From: Frondihabitans sp. PhB188
GTDB lineage: Bacteria; Actinomycetota; Actinomycetes; Actinomycetales; Microbacteriaceae
DNA: 64,000 bases
NCBI RefSeq assembly: GCF_003752365.1
Contig: NZ_RJUO01000002.1
Location: 62,001-126,000 of the forward strand
Direction of reading: 5' to 3'
Position 1 is the first letter of the stretch. The number at the start of each line of letters is the position of its first letter. This document shows, piece after piece, positions 44,689 through 53,232 of the stretch. The position numbers and the translations under genes are program-made. The notes under the pieces were generated by a model, which ran no database searches, had not been told where the DNA came from, and saw only the letters and a program-made list of their open reading frames with translations.

Positions 44689-46371
44689 ATGACCACGACG
44701 TCGAACAGCGACTACGACCCCTCCGTCCTGAAGGGGGTGTTCGAGAGCCGGTTCACGTACGCAGCGGGTGTCGAGCGCAACGTACACCGCTATGCGAGCC
44801 GCACGGCTCTCACCGACTCCGAGACGGGGCAGAGCTGGACCTACGCCGAGCTCGGCGAGGTCACCGGCCAGCTCGCCGCGGGCCTCGCGGACCGCGGCGT
44901 CGGCACGGGCGACGTGGTCTGCTACCAGCTCATGAACCGGCCCGAGTTCGCCTTCCTGTACGTCGCGACGCAGGGCCTCCGGGCGGTCGGGTCGCCCATG
45001 AACTTCCGGCTCGCCCCGGGCGAGACCGCCTTCATCCTCGACGACTCGAAGCCGCTGGTCTTCGTGTTCGAGGCGGCCGACGCCGCACTCATCGCGCAGG
45101 CGCTCGAGCTCGCCTCGCACCGGCCGAGCGTGCTGGTCGCCGTGGGCGACGCCGACGTCAGCGCGGTCGAGGGCGCGATCGGCTTCGACGAGCTGCTCGT
45201 CGAGGGGGCGCCGTCGTTCACCGCCCCCGCCGACGGCTCGACCTGGGACGAGACCACCCGCCTCTACACGTCGGGCACGACCGGCCGCCCGAAGGCCGTC
45301 CCGCTGTCGAGCCTCAACGAGGTGCTGACGGCGCACGACGTGATCATCAACATGTCGCTGACGCCCAAGGACAAGACGATGAACATGTCGCCATGGTTCC
45401 ACCGCGGCGGCACCTACTGCGCTGGCCCGAACACGGTCTTCTACGTGGGCGCCGAGGCCGTGACGCTGCCGCGCTTCGATGCCGGGCTGGTCATGGACCT
45501 CGTCGAGCAGCAGGGCGTCACGTACGTGATCGGCGCCCCCACCAACCTCGAGCGGCTCGCCGACGAGCAGGAGGCCATGCCCCGCGATCTCTCGACCCTC
45601 AAGGGGATCGTCACGATGGGCGCCCCCTTCGAGCGGAACGCCGCCCTCCGCTACCAGAAGGTTCTGACGCCGAACATCTCGAACGGCTACGGCACGACCG
45701 AGGCGTTCTGGAACACCTTCCTGCCGGGCGACGAGCTGACCACCTACGCGGGCGCCGCCGGTCGCGCGTCGATCGACGACGACGTCGTGGTCGTGGCCGT
45801 CCGCAGCACCGGGCTCGGCGACCCGGCCGACCAGGTCGCGACCGACGGCAAGGAGATCGGGGAGGTCGCCGTCCGGAGCGTGAAGTCGGGCTACGCCTAC
45901 CGAAACAACCCCGAGGAGGACGCCAAGAAGTTCCGCGACGGCTGGTTCTTCGCCGGCGACCTCGCCACCTGGAACGACGACGAGGTGATCACCGTCGTCG
46001 GCCGCAAAGACGACATGATCATCTCGGGCGGCGAGAACGTCCACCCGGTGCAGGTCGAGGAGCTCCTCGCGCAGCACGGCGGCGTCGCCGACTCGATCGT
46101 CTGCGGCCTGCCCGACACCGAGTGGGGCCAGATCGTCGTGGCCTACGTCGTCCGCCGAGACGGCCTCCCCGCCGACGACCAGGCCGCTGCCGATGAGCTC
46201 GAGGCGTACTGCCGCGCGTCGGCCGAGCTCGCCGACTTCAAGCGCCCGCGCTTCTACGCGTTCGTCGACGAGCTGCCGTACACCGCCACCGGCAAGAAGC
46301 AGCACTTCGTGATGCAGGACCGCTCGACGCGCGACTTCGCCGACGGCGAGTTCACCAAGCCGAAGCGGTAG
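44689..46371 (+). CDS. Acyl-CoA ligase (ANL superfamily, long-chain-fatty-acid-type)
   Basis: 560 residues. Activates a carboxylate with ATP and joins it to CoA. P-loop LYTSGTTGRPKAVPLS at about 205; GYGTTEAFW (A5); FAGDLATWNDD (A7); VGRKDDMIISGGENVHPVQVEEL (A8, hinge); and PYTATGKKQ with the catalytic Lys. The acyl specificity is open. AGAAAGG precedes ATG 44689. A 27-codon ORF from 44609 also ends in ATGA on this start. The ABC exporter genes follow from a separate promoter. Confidence 0.9.
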   Translation: MTTTSNSDYDPSVLKGVFESRFTYAAGVERNVHRYASRTALTDSETGQSWTYAELGEVTGQLAAGLADRGVGTGDVVCYQLMNRPEFAFLYVATQGLRAVGSPMNFRLAPGETAFILDDSKPLVFVFEAADAALIAQALELASHRPSVLVAVGDADVSAVEGAIGFDELLVEGAPSFTAPADGSTWDETTRLYTSGTTGRPKAVPLSSLNEVLTAHDVIINMSLTPKDKTMNMSPWFHRGGTYCAGPNTVFYVGAEAVTLPRFDAGLVMDLVEQQGVTYVIGAPTNLERLADEQEAMPRDLSTLKGIVTMGAPFERNAALRYQKVLTPNISNGYGTTEAFWNTFLPGDELTTYAGAAGRASIDDDVVVVAVRSTGLGDPADQVATDGKEIGEVAVRSVKSGYAYRNNPEEDAKKFRDGWFFAGDLATWNDDEVITVVGRKDDMIISGGENVHPVQVEELLAQHGGVADSIVCGLPDTEWGQIVVAYVVRRDGLPADDQAAADELEAYCRASAELADFKRPRFYAFVDELPYTATGKKQHFVMQDRSTRDFADGEFTKPKR

Positions 46372-46478
46372 CGCTCCCCCGGTGCCGTCCGGGCGTGGCC
46401 CAGGTGAGTCCTCCCGGCGTACCCCCGTGGTACCCCGGGACGATGCCGGGCGGCCGGGCTCTGCGTAGCTTCGTGAGC

Positions 46479-46511
46479 ATGGAATCAGAGAGCACGGAGA
46501 AGACAGCATGA
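46479..46511 (+). CDS. Leaderless micro-ORF MESESTEKTA
   Basis: 10-codon ORF. TAGCTT at 46466-46471 is seven bases before its ATG. The TGA overlaps the ATG of the ABC ATPase gene as ATGA (46508-46511). The ribosome-binding site of the ATPase, GGAGAAG, lies within the micro-ORF, so its translation would control access. Same arrangement as at 44305. Confidence 0.45.
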   Translation: MESESTEKTA

Positions 46512-47464
46512 TCATCGCAGACGGCCTCACCAAGCGGTACGGCGAGCGCGTGGCTCTCGACCACGTGTCGTTCGAAGTCCAGCCCGGCATGGTGACCGGC
46601 TTCCTCGGGCCGAACGGCGCCGGCAAGTCGACCACGATGCGTCTCATCGTCGGTCTCGACCGCGCCTCCGAGGGGGGCGTCACGGTCAACGGCAAGCGCT
46701 ACGCCGATCACCGCGCCCCGCTCCGCGAGGTCGGCGTGCTCCTCGACGCGAAGGCCGTGCACCGCGGCCGCAGCGCCTACGACCACCTCCTCGCCATGGG
46801 CGCCACCCACGGCATCGGCGCCAAGCGCGTCAAGGAGGTCATCGCCCTCACCGGCCTCGAGTCGGTCGCGAAGAAGCGCGTCGGCGGCTTCTCGCTCGGC
46901 ATGGGCCAGCGCCTCGGAATCGCCGCCGCCCTGCTCGGCGACCCGGCCACGCTGATCCTCGACGAGCCGGTCAACGGCCTCGACCCCGAGGGCGTCGTCT
47001 GGGTCCGCACCCTGGCACGGCACCTGGCCCGCGAGGGCCGCACCGTCTTCCTCTCGTCGCACCTGATGAGCGAGATGGCCCAGACCGCCGACCACATCAT
47101 CGTGCTCGGCCGCGGCCGGGTCATCGCCGACGAGTCGGTCGAGACGATCCTCGCCCGAGCCAAAGGCGACGGAGTCCGCGTCCGCACCCCGCACGCCTCG
47201 TCCCTCACCCCACTCCTCCAGGGCCAGGGCATCACGGTCACCGGGACCGCGGCCGACCTCCTCGAGGTCCACGGCCTGCCGGCCTCCCGCATCGGCGAGC
47301 TCGCCGCCTCCTCCGGCGTCGTCCTGCACGAGCTGACCCCCCTCTCCGGCTCCCTCGAGGACGCCTACATGAGCCTCACCCAGGACGAGGTGGAGTACCG
47401 CGACACCTCGGTGCCTGACGCCGCCGCCGTCTCCACCGACACCCAGAAGGAGGCAGTCCGATGA
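46508..47464 (+). CDS. ABC transporter ATP-binding protein (BcrA/CcmA type)
   Basis: 318 residues. Walker A GPNGAGKST, Q-loop region VGVLLDAKAVH, signature FSLGMGQRLG, Walker B LILDEPVNGLDPEG and switch His in LSSHLMSEM. The C-terminal 90 residues (ATHGI group end, LTPLLQGQGI) form the accessory domain of drug/bacteriocin exporters. Its last codons overlap the permease start (ATGA). Upstream GTACC at 46419-46423 and GGTAC at 46429-46433 form a possible operator dyad. Confidence 0.92.
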   Translation: MIIADGLTKRYGERVALDHVSFEVQPGMVTGFLGPNGAGKSTTMRLIVGLDRASEGGVTVNGKRYADHRAPLREVGVLLDAKAVHRGRSAYDHLLAMGATHGIGAKRVKEVIALTGLESVAKKRVGGFSLGMGQRLGIAAALLGDPATLILDEPVNGLDPEGVVWVRTLARHLAREGRTVFLSSHLMSEMAQTADHIIVLGRGRVIADESVETILARAKGDGVRVRTPHASSLTPLLQGQGITVTGTAADLLEVHGLPASRIGELAASSGVVLHELTPLSGSLEDAYMSLTQDEVEYRDTSVPDAAAVSTDTQKEAVR

Positions 47465-48339
47465 GCACCGCGACCGCACCCGCCCGTCTCACCAGCCACG
47501 CGAGCCTCTCGCACCTCACCTTCGCCGGGCTCCTCCGCTCGGAGTGGATCAAGCTCCGCAGCCTCCGCTCGACGTTCTGGTGCTTCGCGCTGATCTTCGT
47601 GCTCAACATCGGGTTCGCTGCCCTCATCGCCGCGCAGGACCTCACCGGCGGCGCCTCCCAGGGCCCCGCCGATGCGGCTGCGGGCGAAGCCGGCATGAGC
47701 GCGGCGACCACGGCCGTGACGCTCGGCATCAACTTCACGGTCCTGATCGCCGCCGTCCTCGGTGCGCTCGTCATCACCGGCGAGTACGGCACCGGGATGA
47801 TCAAGTCGACCTTCACGGCCGACCCGCGACGACTCGGAGCGCTCCTCGGCAAGGCCCTGGTGTTCGGCGTCGTCACGTTCATCGTCGGGCTCGTCTCCCT
47901 GATCGTCGCCTCGCTGGTCGCGACACCGCTCCTCGACTCGTCGAGCAACATCTCGATCGACTGGTCGGACGGCACGTTCTGGCTCGCCCTCGTCGGCGGC
48001 GCGGGCTTCCTCGCCCTGGCCGGGCTGATCTCGTACTTCCTGGGCGCGATCATCCGCTCGAGCGCCGGCGGCATCGCCGCCGGCATCGGACTCCTGTTCG
48101 TCGTCCCGATCGTGCTGTCGATCTTCACCGGCCTGACGAACGCCAAGTGGGCCGCCAACGTGGCCGCCTTCACGCCCTCGAACGCCGGCGGGCTCATGTA
48201 CGGCTACGGCGCTGGCAAGGCCGGCATCACGGACGGAATCGTCTCGCTCGACCAGGGCCTGGGGTTCCTGGTCATGATCGGCTGGGTCGTCGTCACCGGC
48301 ATCCTCGCCGTGATCCTGGTCAAGCGCCGCGACGCGTAG
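47461..48339 (+). CDS. ABC-2-type permease
   Basis: 292 residues, six TM helices: STFWCFALIFVLNIGFAALIAA, VTLGINFTVLIAAVLGALVI, VTFIVGLVSLIVASLVA, FLALAGLISYFLGAIIRSS, AAGIGLLFVVPIVLSIF, and FLVMIGWVVVTGILAVILVKR. TGEYGTGMIKSTFTADPRR is the cytoplasmic coupling loop found in BcrB-type permeases. Pairs with the ATPase upstream through an ATGA overlap. Likely exports an antibiotic, peptide or lipid. Confidence 0.9.
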   Translation: MSTATAPARLTSHASLSHLTFAGLLRSEWIKLRSLRSTFWCFALIFVLNIGFAALIAAQDLTGGASQGPADAAAGEAGMSAATTAVTLGINFTVLIAAVLGALVITGEYGTGMIKSTFTADPRRLGALLGKALVFGVVTFIVGLVSLIVASLVATPLLDSSSNISIDWSDGTFWLALVGGAGFLALAGLISYFLGAIIRSSAGGIAAGIGLLFVVPIVLSIFTGLTNAKWAANVAAFTPSNAGGLMYGYGAGKAGITDGIVSLDQGLGFLVMIGWVVVTGILAVILVKRRDA

Positions 48340-48350
48340 CGTCCGCTCCC

Positions 48351-48406
48351 CGAGATGGCCGCCGCCGTCGCCTCCCCGCCCGGAGGCGACGGCGGCGGCC
48401 ATCTCG
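48351..48406. terminator. Perfect 25-bp hairpin after the ABC operon
   Basis: 48351-48375 and 48382-48406 are perfectly complementary over 25 bases with a six-base loop (CCGCCC). No T run follows. It is the strongest stem in the window, 11 bases after the permease stop codon. Confidence 0.9.
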
Positions 48407-48497
48407 CGTACGTCCGAGAGGTCTCGCTCGACACCCCAGGGTGCACGCGCCGAGCCGACCCGCCAAAACGACGGCTGTCGGACGTAGAATCTGGCGC

Positions 48498-48998
48498 ATG
48501 AGCTTGTACGACATCCCCGTCGAGACCGCGTCCGGTACCACCACCTCCCTCGCCGAGTACAGCGACAAGCTGCTGCTCGTCGTCAACGTCGCCAGCCGCT
48601 GCGGCCTCACCCCTCAGTACGGCGACCTCCAGCAGCTCCAGGAGAAGTACCGCGACCAGGGCCTCCAGGTCGTCGGCTTCCCGTGCAACCAGTTCAACGG
48701 GCAGGAGCCCGGCTCGAACGAGGAGATCCAGGAATTCTGCGTCGCCACCTACGGCGTCGACTTCCCGGTGTTCGCGAAGGTCGACGTGAACGGCGACGAC
48801 CGGCACGCGATCTACGACGAGCTCACCGCCGTCGAGGACGCCTCGGGCGAGGCCGGTGACGTGAAGTGGAACTTCGAGAAGTACCTCGTCGCGCCCGGCG
48901 GCGGAGTCGTCGCGCGCGTCCGCCCGCAGGAGAGCCCGGCCGCCGACGAGTTCGTCGCCCTCGTCGAGGCCAACCTGCCAGTGCCGGTCGTCGGCTAG
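48498..48998 (+). CDS. Glutathione-peroxidase-family thiol peroxidase
   Basis: 166 residues. Catalytic Cys (not selenocysteine) in NVASRCGLTPQYGDL; FPCNQFNGQEPGSNEEI holds the resolving region and Gln; VKWNFEKYLV the Trp-Asn. Bacterial members usually use thioredoxin to reduce peroxides. ATG is seven bases behind TAGAAT (48485-48490), leaderless. Confidence 0.93.
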   Translation: MSLYDIPVETASGTTTSLAEYSDKLLLVVNVASRCGLTPQYGDLQQLQEKYRDQGLQVVGFPCNQFNGQEPGSNEEIQEFCVATYGVDFPVFAKVDVNGDDRHAIYDELTAVEDASGEAGDVKWNFEKYLVAPGGGVVARVRPQESPAADEFVALVEANLPVPVVG

Positions 48999-49046
48999 AG
49001 CCGCCGCCGCCCCGCGGGGCCGTGACCCTCCCCAGCGCCGCAGAGA

Positions 49047-50078
49047 CTAGCCCCGGGGCGCCGCCGTCGACTCGCGCACCACGAGCGACGTGGCCAGCTG
49101 CAGGTGGTGGGAGAGCGGCGCCGAGCCCTCGATCATGGCGAGGACCGTCGACAGGGCCGTCCGGCCGATCTCGTCGAGCGGCGTGTGCACGGTCGTGAGC
49201 AGGACCGGCGCCGGCAGGGCCGCGTACGTGTCGTCGTAGCCGACGACGCTGACGTCGTCGGGCACGCGGAGTCCGGCGCGCGCGAGCTCGCGCATCACGG
49301 CGAGCGCGCCCGGATCGCTCGACACGAAGAACGCGGTCGGCGGGTCGACGAGGTCCATCATCCGCACCGCCTCGGGCCCGGCGCTGACCATGCCGTCCTC
49401 CGAGACGAGCGCCGAGTCTTCGTCGAGCCCCGCCGCCTCGAGCGCCGACCGGTAGCCGGCGCGCCGCTCGCGGAGCCCGGCGTGCGTGGCCAGGCCTCCG
49501 ACGAAGCCGATCCGGCGGTGCCCCAGGCCCAGCAGATGCTCGGTGGCCTGCATGGCTCCCGACCAGTTGTTGGAGCCGACGCTTGCGACGTCGGGATCGA
49601 GCGCGTTGGGCGGGTCGATCGAGACCACCGGGAGGTCCAGCTCGGCGCACACCCGGAGCGCGTCGCGCGAGAGCTGGGTCGTCACGACGAGGAGCCCGGC
49701 GTAGCCGCGCTGCCAGAGCGCACGGATCCGGTGCGGCTCGAGGCGCGACGCGGGCCCCGGGTCGAGCGGCGCGATGACGTCGGCGACGATCTCGACGTCG
49801 GCGGCGTGGCCCCCGGCGAGCAGCGCGTCGAGCATCCGCAGCGAGTACAGGTTCGCGAGCGTGTCGAAGAGCACGAGGATGCGACGACGTCCGCCCGACT
49901 CCGGCGCTCGCGTCGTCGGGGCGTAGTCGAGGAGCCGGACGGCGTCGTGGACGCGCAGGCGGGTGGCCTCCGAGACCCCGGGCCGGTCGTTCAGGACCTT
50001 CGAGACGGTGGCCTTCGAGACGCCGACGACCTCGGCGACGCTGTCGAGGGTGGCGCGGCGGCGGGGGGCTTCGGGCAT
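49047..50078 (-). CDS. LacI-family repressor of the GH43/MFS operon
   Basis: 343 residues. N-terminal HTH TLDSVAEVVGVSKATVSKVLNDRPGVSEATR; the periplasmic-binding-protein-like sensor domain follows (RRRILVLFDTLANLY, HRRIGFVGGLATHAGLRERRAGY, VVGYDDTYAALPAPVLLTTV). I place the start at ATG 50078 because TACTAT on the minus strand (50091-50086) is seven bases upstream, which excludes the ATG at 50087. An operator GCGAAAAGGTTTCGC abuts that -10 box, so it is autoregulated. The inducer is probably a xylo- or arabino-oligosaccharide (inference from the target genes). Confidence 0.9.
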   Translation of the reverse strand: MPEAPRRRATLDSVAEVVGVSKATVSKVLNDRPGVSEATRLRVHDAVRLLDYAPTTRAPESGGRRRILVLFDTLANLYSLRMLDALLAGGHAADVEIVADVIAPLDPGPASRLEPHRIRALWQRGYAGLLVVTTQLSRDALRVCAELDLPVVSIDPPNALDPDVASVGSNNWSGAMQATEHLLGLGHRRIGFVGGLATHAGLRERRAGYRSALEAAGLDEDSALVSEDGMVSAGPEAVRMMDLVDPPTAFFVSSDPGALAVMRELARAGLRVPDDVSVVGYDDTYAALPAPVLLTTVHTPLDEIGRTALSTVLAMIEGSAPLSHHLQLATSLVVRESTAAPRG

Positions 50079-50091
50079 GGAGTCCATAGTA

Positions 50092-50106
50092 GCGAAAAGG
50101 TTTCGC
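50092..50106. promoter_or_regulatory. LacI operator O1 (GCGAAAAGGTTTCGC)
   Basis: Palindrome GCGAAA-AGG-TTTCGC directly upstream of the -10 box of the lacI-type gene. It matches O2 at 50212-50226 except in the three central bases. Confidence 0.85.
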
Positions 50107-50163
50107 CAGTTCCTGCGCAGGCGTGCCCTTTCTACGAAGCGGATGTGAGGGCACACGGTCGTG

Positions 50164-50192
50164 TTGACGCGGTCCCAAAACCGACCTAGAGT
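50164..50192 (+). promoter_or_regulatory. Promoter of the GH43 operon
   Basis: TTGACG at 50164-50169 and TAGAGT at 50187-50192, separated by 17 bases: the best -35/-10 pair in the window. Operator O2 starts 20 bases after the -10 box. Confidence 0.8.
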
Positions 50193-50211
50193 CGCTTTTG
50201 AGCGAAACAAC

Positions 50212-50226
50212 GCGAAAATGTTTCGC
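50212..50226. promoter_or_regulatory. LacI operator O2 (GCGAAAATGTTTCGC)
   Basis: Palindrome GCGAAA-ATG-TTTCGC just downstream of the expected transcript start of the GH43 operon. A further half-site GCGAAACA lies at 50202-50209. O1 and O2 are 120 bases apart (centre to centre), so looping is conceivable. Confidence 0.85.
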
Positions 50227-50236
50227 ACAGTGCGGT

Positions 50237-50285
50237 GTCGCAACGACAGTGCAGAGTCGCAACGACACTGCCGTGTCGCAACGAC
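50237..50285 (+). repeat. Three 19-bp direct repeats in the GH43 leader
   Basis: GTCGCAACGAC occurs at 50237, 50256 and 50275, exactly 19 bases apart, in the 5' untranslated region. Too few and too close for CRISPR. Possible second regulator site or RNA element. Confidence 0.8.
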
Positions 50286-50337
50286 CGCGCCGCCACCGCT
50301 CGGAGCGCAACGAAGCCCTAGTGCAAGGAAGCATGCC

Positions 50338-51870
50338 GTGAACGACGACGACACCAGCAGCGCCATCTACCCCAACCCGATCCTGCCCGGATTCAACCCC
50401 GATCCCAGCGTGGTCGCGGCCGACGGGGCGTACTACATCGTCACCTCGACCTTCGAGTACTACCCGGGCCTGCCCGTCTACCGCAGCCACGACTTCGTGA
50501 CCTGGGAGCAGGTCGGCAACGTCGGCACGCGCCTCGGCCAGCTGGCCGTCACCGAGGTTCCGACCGGCCTCGGCGTCTGGGCCCCGACCATCCGCTACCG
50601 CGACGGCGTCTTCTACGTCATCGTCGTGATTCCCGCCGGACGCGGCTGCGTCGTCTTCACCGCCACCGACCCCGCGGGCGAGTGGAGCGACGGCACCGTC
50701 GTCGAGGGCTTGAACGGCATCGACCCCGACCTCGCCTGGGACGATGAGGGCACCGCCTACGTCACCTACTCGGGCCTCGTCATGAGCGGCGACGAGCTCG
50801 GCACGCACCTGGGCATCCAGCAGGTCAAGGTCGACCTCGCCACCGGCGCGATCCTCGAGGAGCCCCGCTCGCTCTGGTCGGGCTCGGGCTTCATGTTCCC
50901 CGAGGCGCCGCACCTCTACCACCGCGGCGAGTACTGGTACCTGATGATCGCCGAGGGCGGCACCGAGCGCGGCCACGGCGTCTCGATCGCCCGCGGCACC
51001 TCGCCCGAGGGTCCGTTCACGGCCTACGAAGCCAACCCCTTCCTGACGGCGCGGAGCACGATCCGACCCGTGCAGAACACCGGCCACGGCGACCTCGTCG
51101 AGGGCCCCGCTGGCCAGACTCTGATCGTCCTGCTCGGCGTCCGCCCCGGCGGCGGCACCCGCGCGTTCTCGCCGCTCGGCCGCGAGACCTTCGTGTCGAC
51201 CGTCGACTGGATCGACGACTGGCCCGTCGCCCAGCCGGTCCTCCTCTCCGAGCAGAGGCCGATCGACTCCGTGCGCTTCGACGCTCCGCTCGACGACCGC
51301 TGGATGGCCGTCCGCCGCACCCCCGCCGAGATCGCCGCCATCGACGCCGAGCGCGGCGTGCTCACCCTGACCGGCGACGGATCGACCCTCGACGACGCGC
51401 ACCCCGTCTTCGTCGGCCGCCGCCAGCTGACCTGGTCGGTCACGTCGCAGACCACGGTCGACGTCTCGAACGGCACCGGCGGCCTCGGCGTGCGCTACGA
51501 CCAGCAGGCCCACTACGAGATCGAGGCCCGCACCGACGGCGACGAGGTCGTCGTGACAGCCCGCGCCTCCGTGCCGAGCTTCAGCCGGGAGTGGTCCGGC
51601 CGCCTGCCCGCCGGGCCCGTCACGCTCCACCTCGACTCGGCCGCACCCGAGGCCGACGGGTTCGGCCCCGACATGATGACCAGCGACTTCGTGTCGCTCT
51701 GGGCGTCGTCCGGGGTGCCGGGCGGCGCCTATCAGGAGCTCCGCCTCGCGTCCGTCGACGGCCGCTACCTGACCGCCGAGACGGCCGCCTCCTTCACCGG
51801 CCGCGTGATCGGCCTGTACGCCACTGCCGGCACCGTCGCGTTCGACGGGTACGACGCCACCGGCGTCTGA
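50338..51870 (+). CDS. GH43 beta-xylosidase / alpha-L-arabinofuranosidase
   Basis: 510 residues, no signal peptide, so an intracellular enzyme for imported oligosaccharides. The five-bladed propeller (residues 10-310) has the GH43 carboxylates: general base in PGFNPDPS, pKa-modulating Asp in GIDPDLAWDDEG, general acid in MFPEAPHLYH. A C-terminal concanavalin-like domain (about 330-510, WSVTSQTTVDVSNGTGGLGVRYD) is the usual GH43 xylosidase partner. Start GTG with AAGGAAG upstream. First gene of the LacI-controlled operon; an MFS permease follows. Confidence 0.9.
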   Translation: MNDDDTSSAIYPNPILPGFNPDPSVVAADGAYYIVTSTFEYYPGLPVYRSHDFVTWEQVGNVGTRLGQLAVTEVPTGLGVWAPTIRYRDGVFYVIVVIPAGRGCVVFTATDPAGEWSDGTVVEGLNGIDPDLAWDDEGTAYVTYSGLVMSGDELGTHLGIQQVKVDLATGAILEEPRSLWSGSGFMFPEAPHLYHRGEYWYLMIAEGGTERGHGVSIARGTSPEGPFTAYEANPFLTARSTIRPVQNTGHGDLVEGPAGQTLIVLLGVRPGGGTRAFSPLGRETFVSTVDWIDDWPVAQPVLLSEQRPIDSVRFDAPLDDRWMAVRRTPAEIAAIDAERGVLTLTGDGSTLDDAHPVFVGRRQLTWSVTSQTTVDVSNGTGGLGVRYDQQAHYEIEARTDGDEVVVTARASVPSFSREWSGRLPAGPVTLHLDSAAPEADGFGPDMMTSDFVSLWASSGVPGGAYQELRLASVDGRYLTAETAASFTGRVIGLYATAGTVAFDGYDATGV

Positions 51871-51926
51871 CCCGCCCCGCTCTCCTCCTCCCCCTGCACG
51901 TCGAATCGACCCCAGAAGGCACTCTC

Positions 51927-53225
51927 ATGAGCTCCCACCCGACCATCCCGGAGTCCGCGTCACGGCCGTCGCCGACCGCGACCGAAGCGCCTGAGACGAC
52001 GGCCATCCCGACTCGCCCCCGCCTCGTCCGCTTCGGCGCGGGCTTCATCATCATCGGGCTGTTCTGGGCGGTCGGCCTCGCCATGGTCGCGAACGTGCTG
52101 CTGCCGCAGCGCCTCACCGACATCGGGGTCGCGTCGCCCGAGGCCTGGTTCGGGACGATCAACGCCATCACCGCCGTCGTCTCGCTGGTCTCGAACCTCG
52201 TGTTCGGCAATCTCTCGGACCGCGTCCGCACCCGCTTCGGCCGTCGCACGCCGTGGATCGTCGGCGGCGCAGTGCTCGGCGGAGTGGCGCTCGCCGCCGT
52301 CGGAGTCATCGACGACCCGGTCGGCATCACGGTCGTCTACTCGTTCGCGCTCGTAGGCCTGAACATGATGCTGGCCCCCGCCGTCGCCGTGATCTCGGAC
52401 CGCGTGCCGCTCTCCGCTCGCGGGACGATGTCGGCGTTCTGGGGTGCCGGCGTCACCATCGGGTACCCGATCGGCGCCCTGGTCGGAGCGGCGTTCATCA
52501 CCGTGACCGTGCCCGGCTACTTCCTGGGCGGCGCGCTCATGCTGCTCGCCGGCGTGCTGGCCGTGATCGTCTGGCCGCGTGAGAAGTCGGCGCTCGACCT
52601 GCCCGCCAAGGCCGGAGGCTTCAAGGAGCTCGGAAAGTCGTTCCGCCCGCCCCGCCACGCCCCCGACTTCTACAAGGCCTTCGTCGGCCGGCTCTTCATG
52701 CTCATCAGCTACCAGATGATCGCGGCCTACCAGCTCTACATCGTGCAGCAGTACATCGGCCAGACCGTCGCCGAGTCGGCCGCCACGATCTCGGTCATGT
52801 CGATCATCACGCTCGTCGTCGGCCTCGTCGCCTCGCTCGGCTCCGGGCCGATCTCGGACCGCATCGGCCGCCGCAAGGTACCGGTCGTCGTCGCATCGGT
52901 GCTGTTCGCCGCCGGAGTGGCCATGCCGTGGATCTGGCCGACGACGATGGGCATGTTCCTGTACGCCGGCATCGCTGGCCTCGGCTACGGCGTCTACTCG
53001 TCGGTCGACCAGGCGCTGAACGTCGACGTGCTGCCGAGCAAGGAGGAGGCCGGCAAGGACCTCGGCATCCTCAACCTGGCCACGACTCTCGGCCAGACCC
53101 TGGGCCCGATCATCACCTCGTCGATCGCCGTCGCCACCGGGTCGTACACGTTCATCTTCCCGATCTCGATCGCGATGGCCGTGCTGGGCGCGTTCACGAT
53201 CACGCGGATCAAGTCGGTGCGCTGA
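51927..53225 (+). CDS. MFS permease for oligosaccharides
   Basis: 432 residues, 12 TM helices after a Pro/Thr-rich soluble N terminus. Motif A copies: GNLSDRVRTRFGRRTPWIVGG, as in GPH/SLC45-like sugar symporters, and GPISDRIGRRKVPVV. Given the GH43 partner and the LacI operators, it most likely imports xylo- or arabino-oligosaccharides (inference). AGAAGGCACTCTC precedes the ATG, 56 bases after the GH43 stop codon. The operon ends at the palindromic element at 53233. Confidence 0.88.
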   Translation: MSSHPTIPESASRPSPTATEAPETTAIPTRPRLVRFGAGFIIIGLFWAVGLAMVANVLLPQRLTDIGVASPEAWFGTINAITAVVSLVSNLVFGNLSDRVRTRFGRRTPWIVGGAVLGGVALAAVGVIDDPVGITVVYSFALVGLNMMLAPAVAVISDRVPLSARGTMSAFWGAGVTIGYPIGALVGAAFITVTVPGYFLGGALMLLAGVLAVIVWPREKSALDLPAKAGGFKELGKSFRPPRHAPDFYKAFVGRLFMLISYQMIAAYQLYIVQQYIGQTVAESAATISVMSIITLVVGLVASLGSGPISDRIGRRKVPVVVASVLFAAGVAMPWIWPTTMGMFLYAGIAGLGYGVYSSVDQALNVDVLPSKEEAGKDLGILNLATTLGQTLGPIITSSIAVATGSYTFIFPISIAMAVLGAFTITRIKSVR

Positions 53226-53232
53226 CCCGCTT

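Noticed and set aside
44609-44692. 27-codon upstream ORF of the acyl-CoA ligase as a separate gene
   Set aside because: It ends in ATGA on the ligase start, but the -10-like TAGGCC ends nine bases away and lacks the final T, and the ligase has its own ribosome-binding site; kept only as a weak parallel.
44347-46695. 782-codon minus-strand frame over the acyl-CoA ligase
   Set aside because: Antisense shadow without motifs; the plus strand has complete ANL-family motifs.
50237-50285. CRISPR array
   Set aside because: Only three 11-base repeats with 8-base gaps; far too short, no cas genes.
48823-51630. 935-codon minus-strand frame over lacI and GH43
   Set aside because: Low-complexity shadow; the LacI and GH43 frames are complete and conserved.
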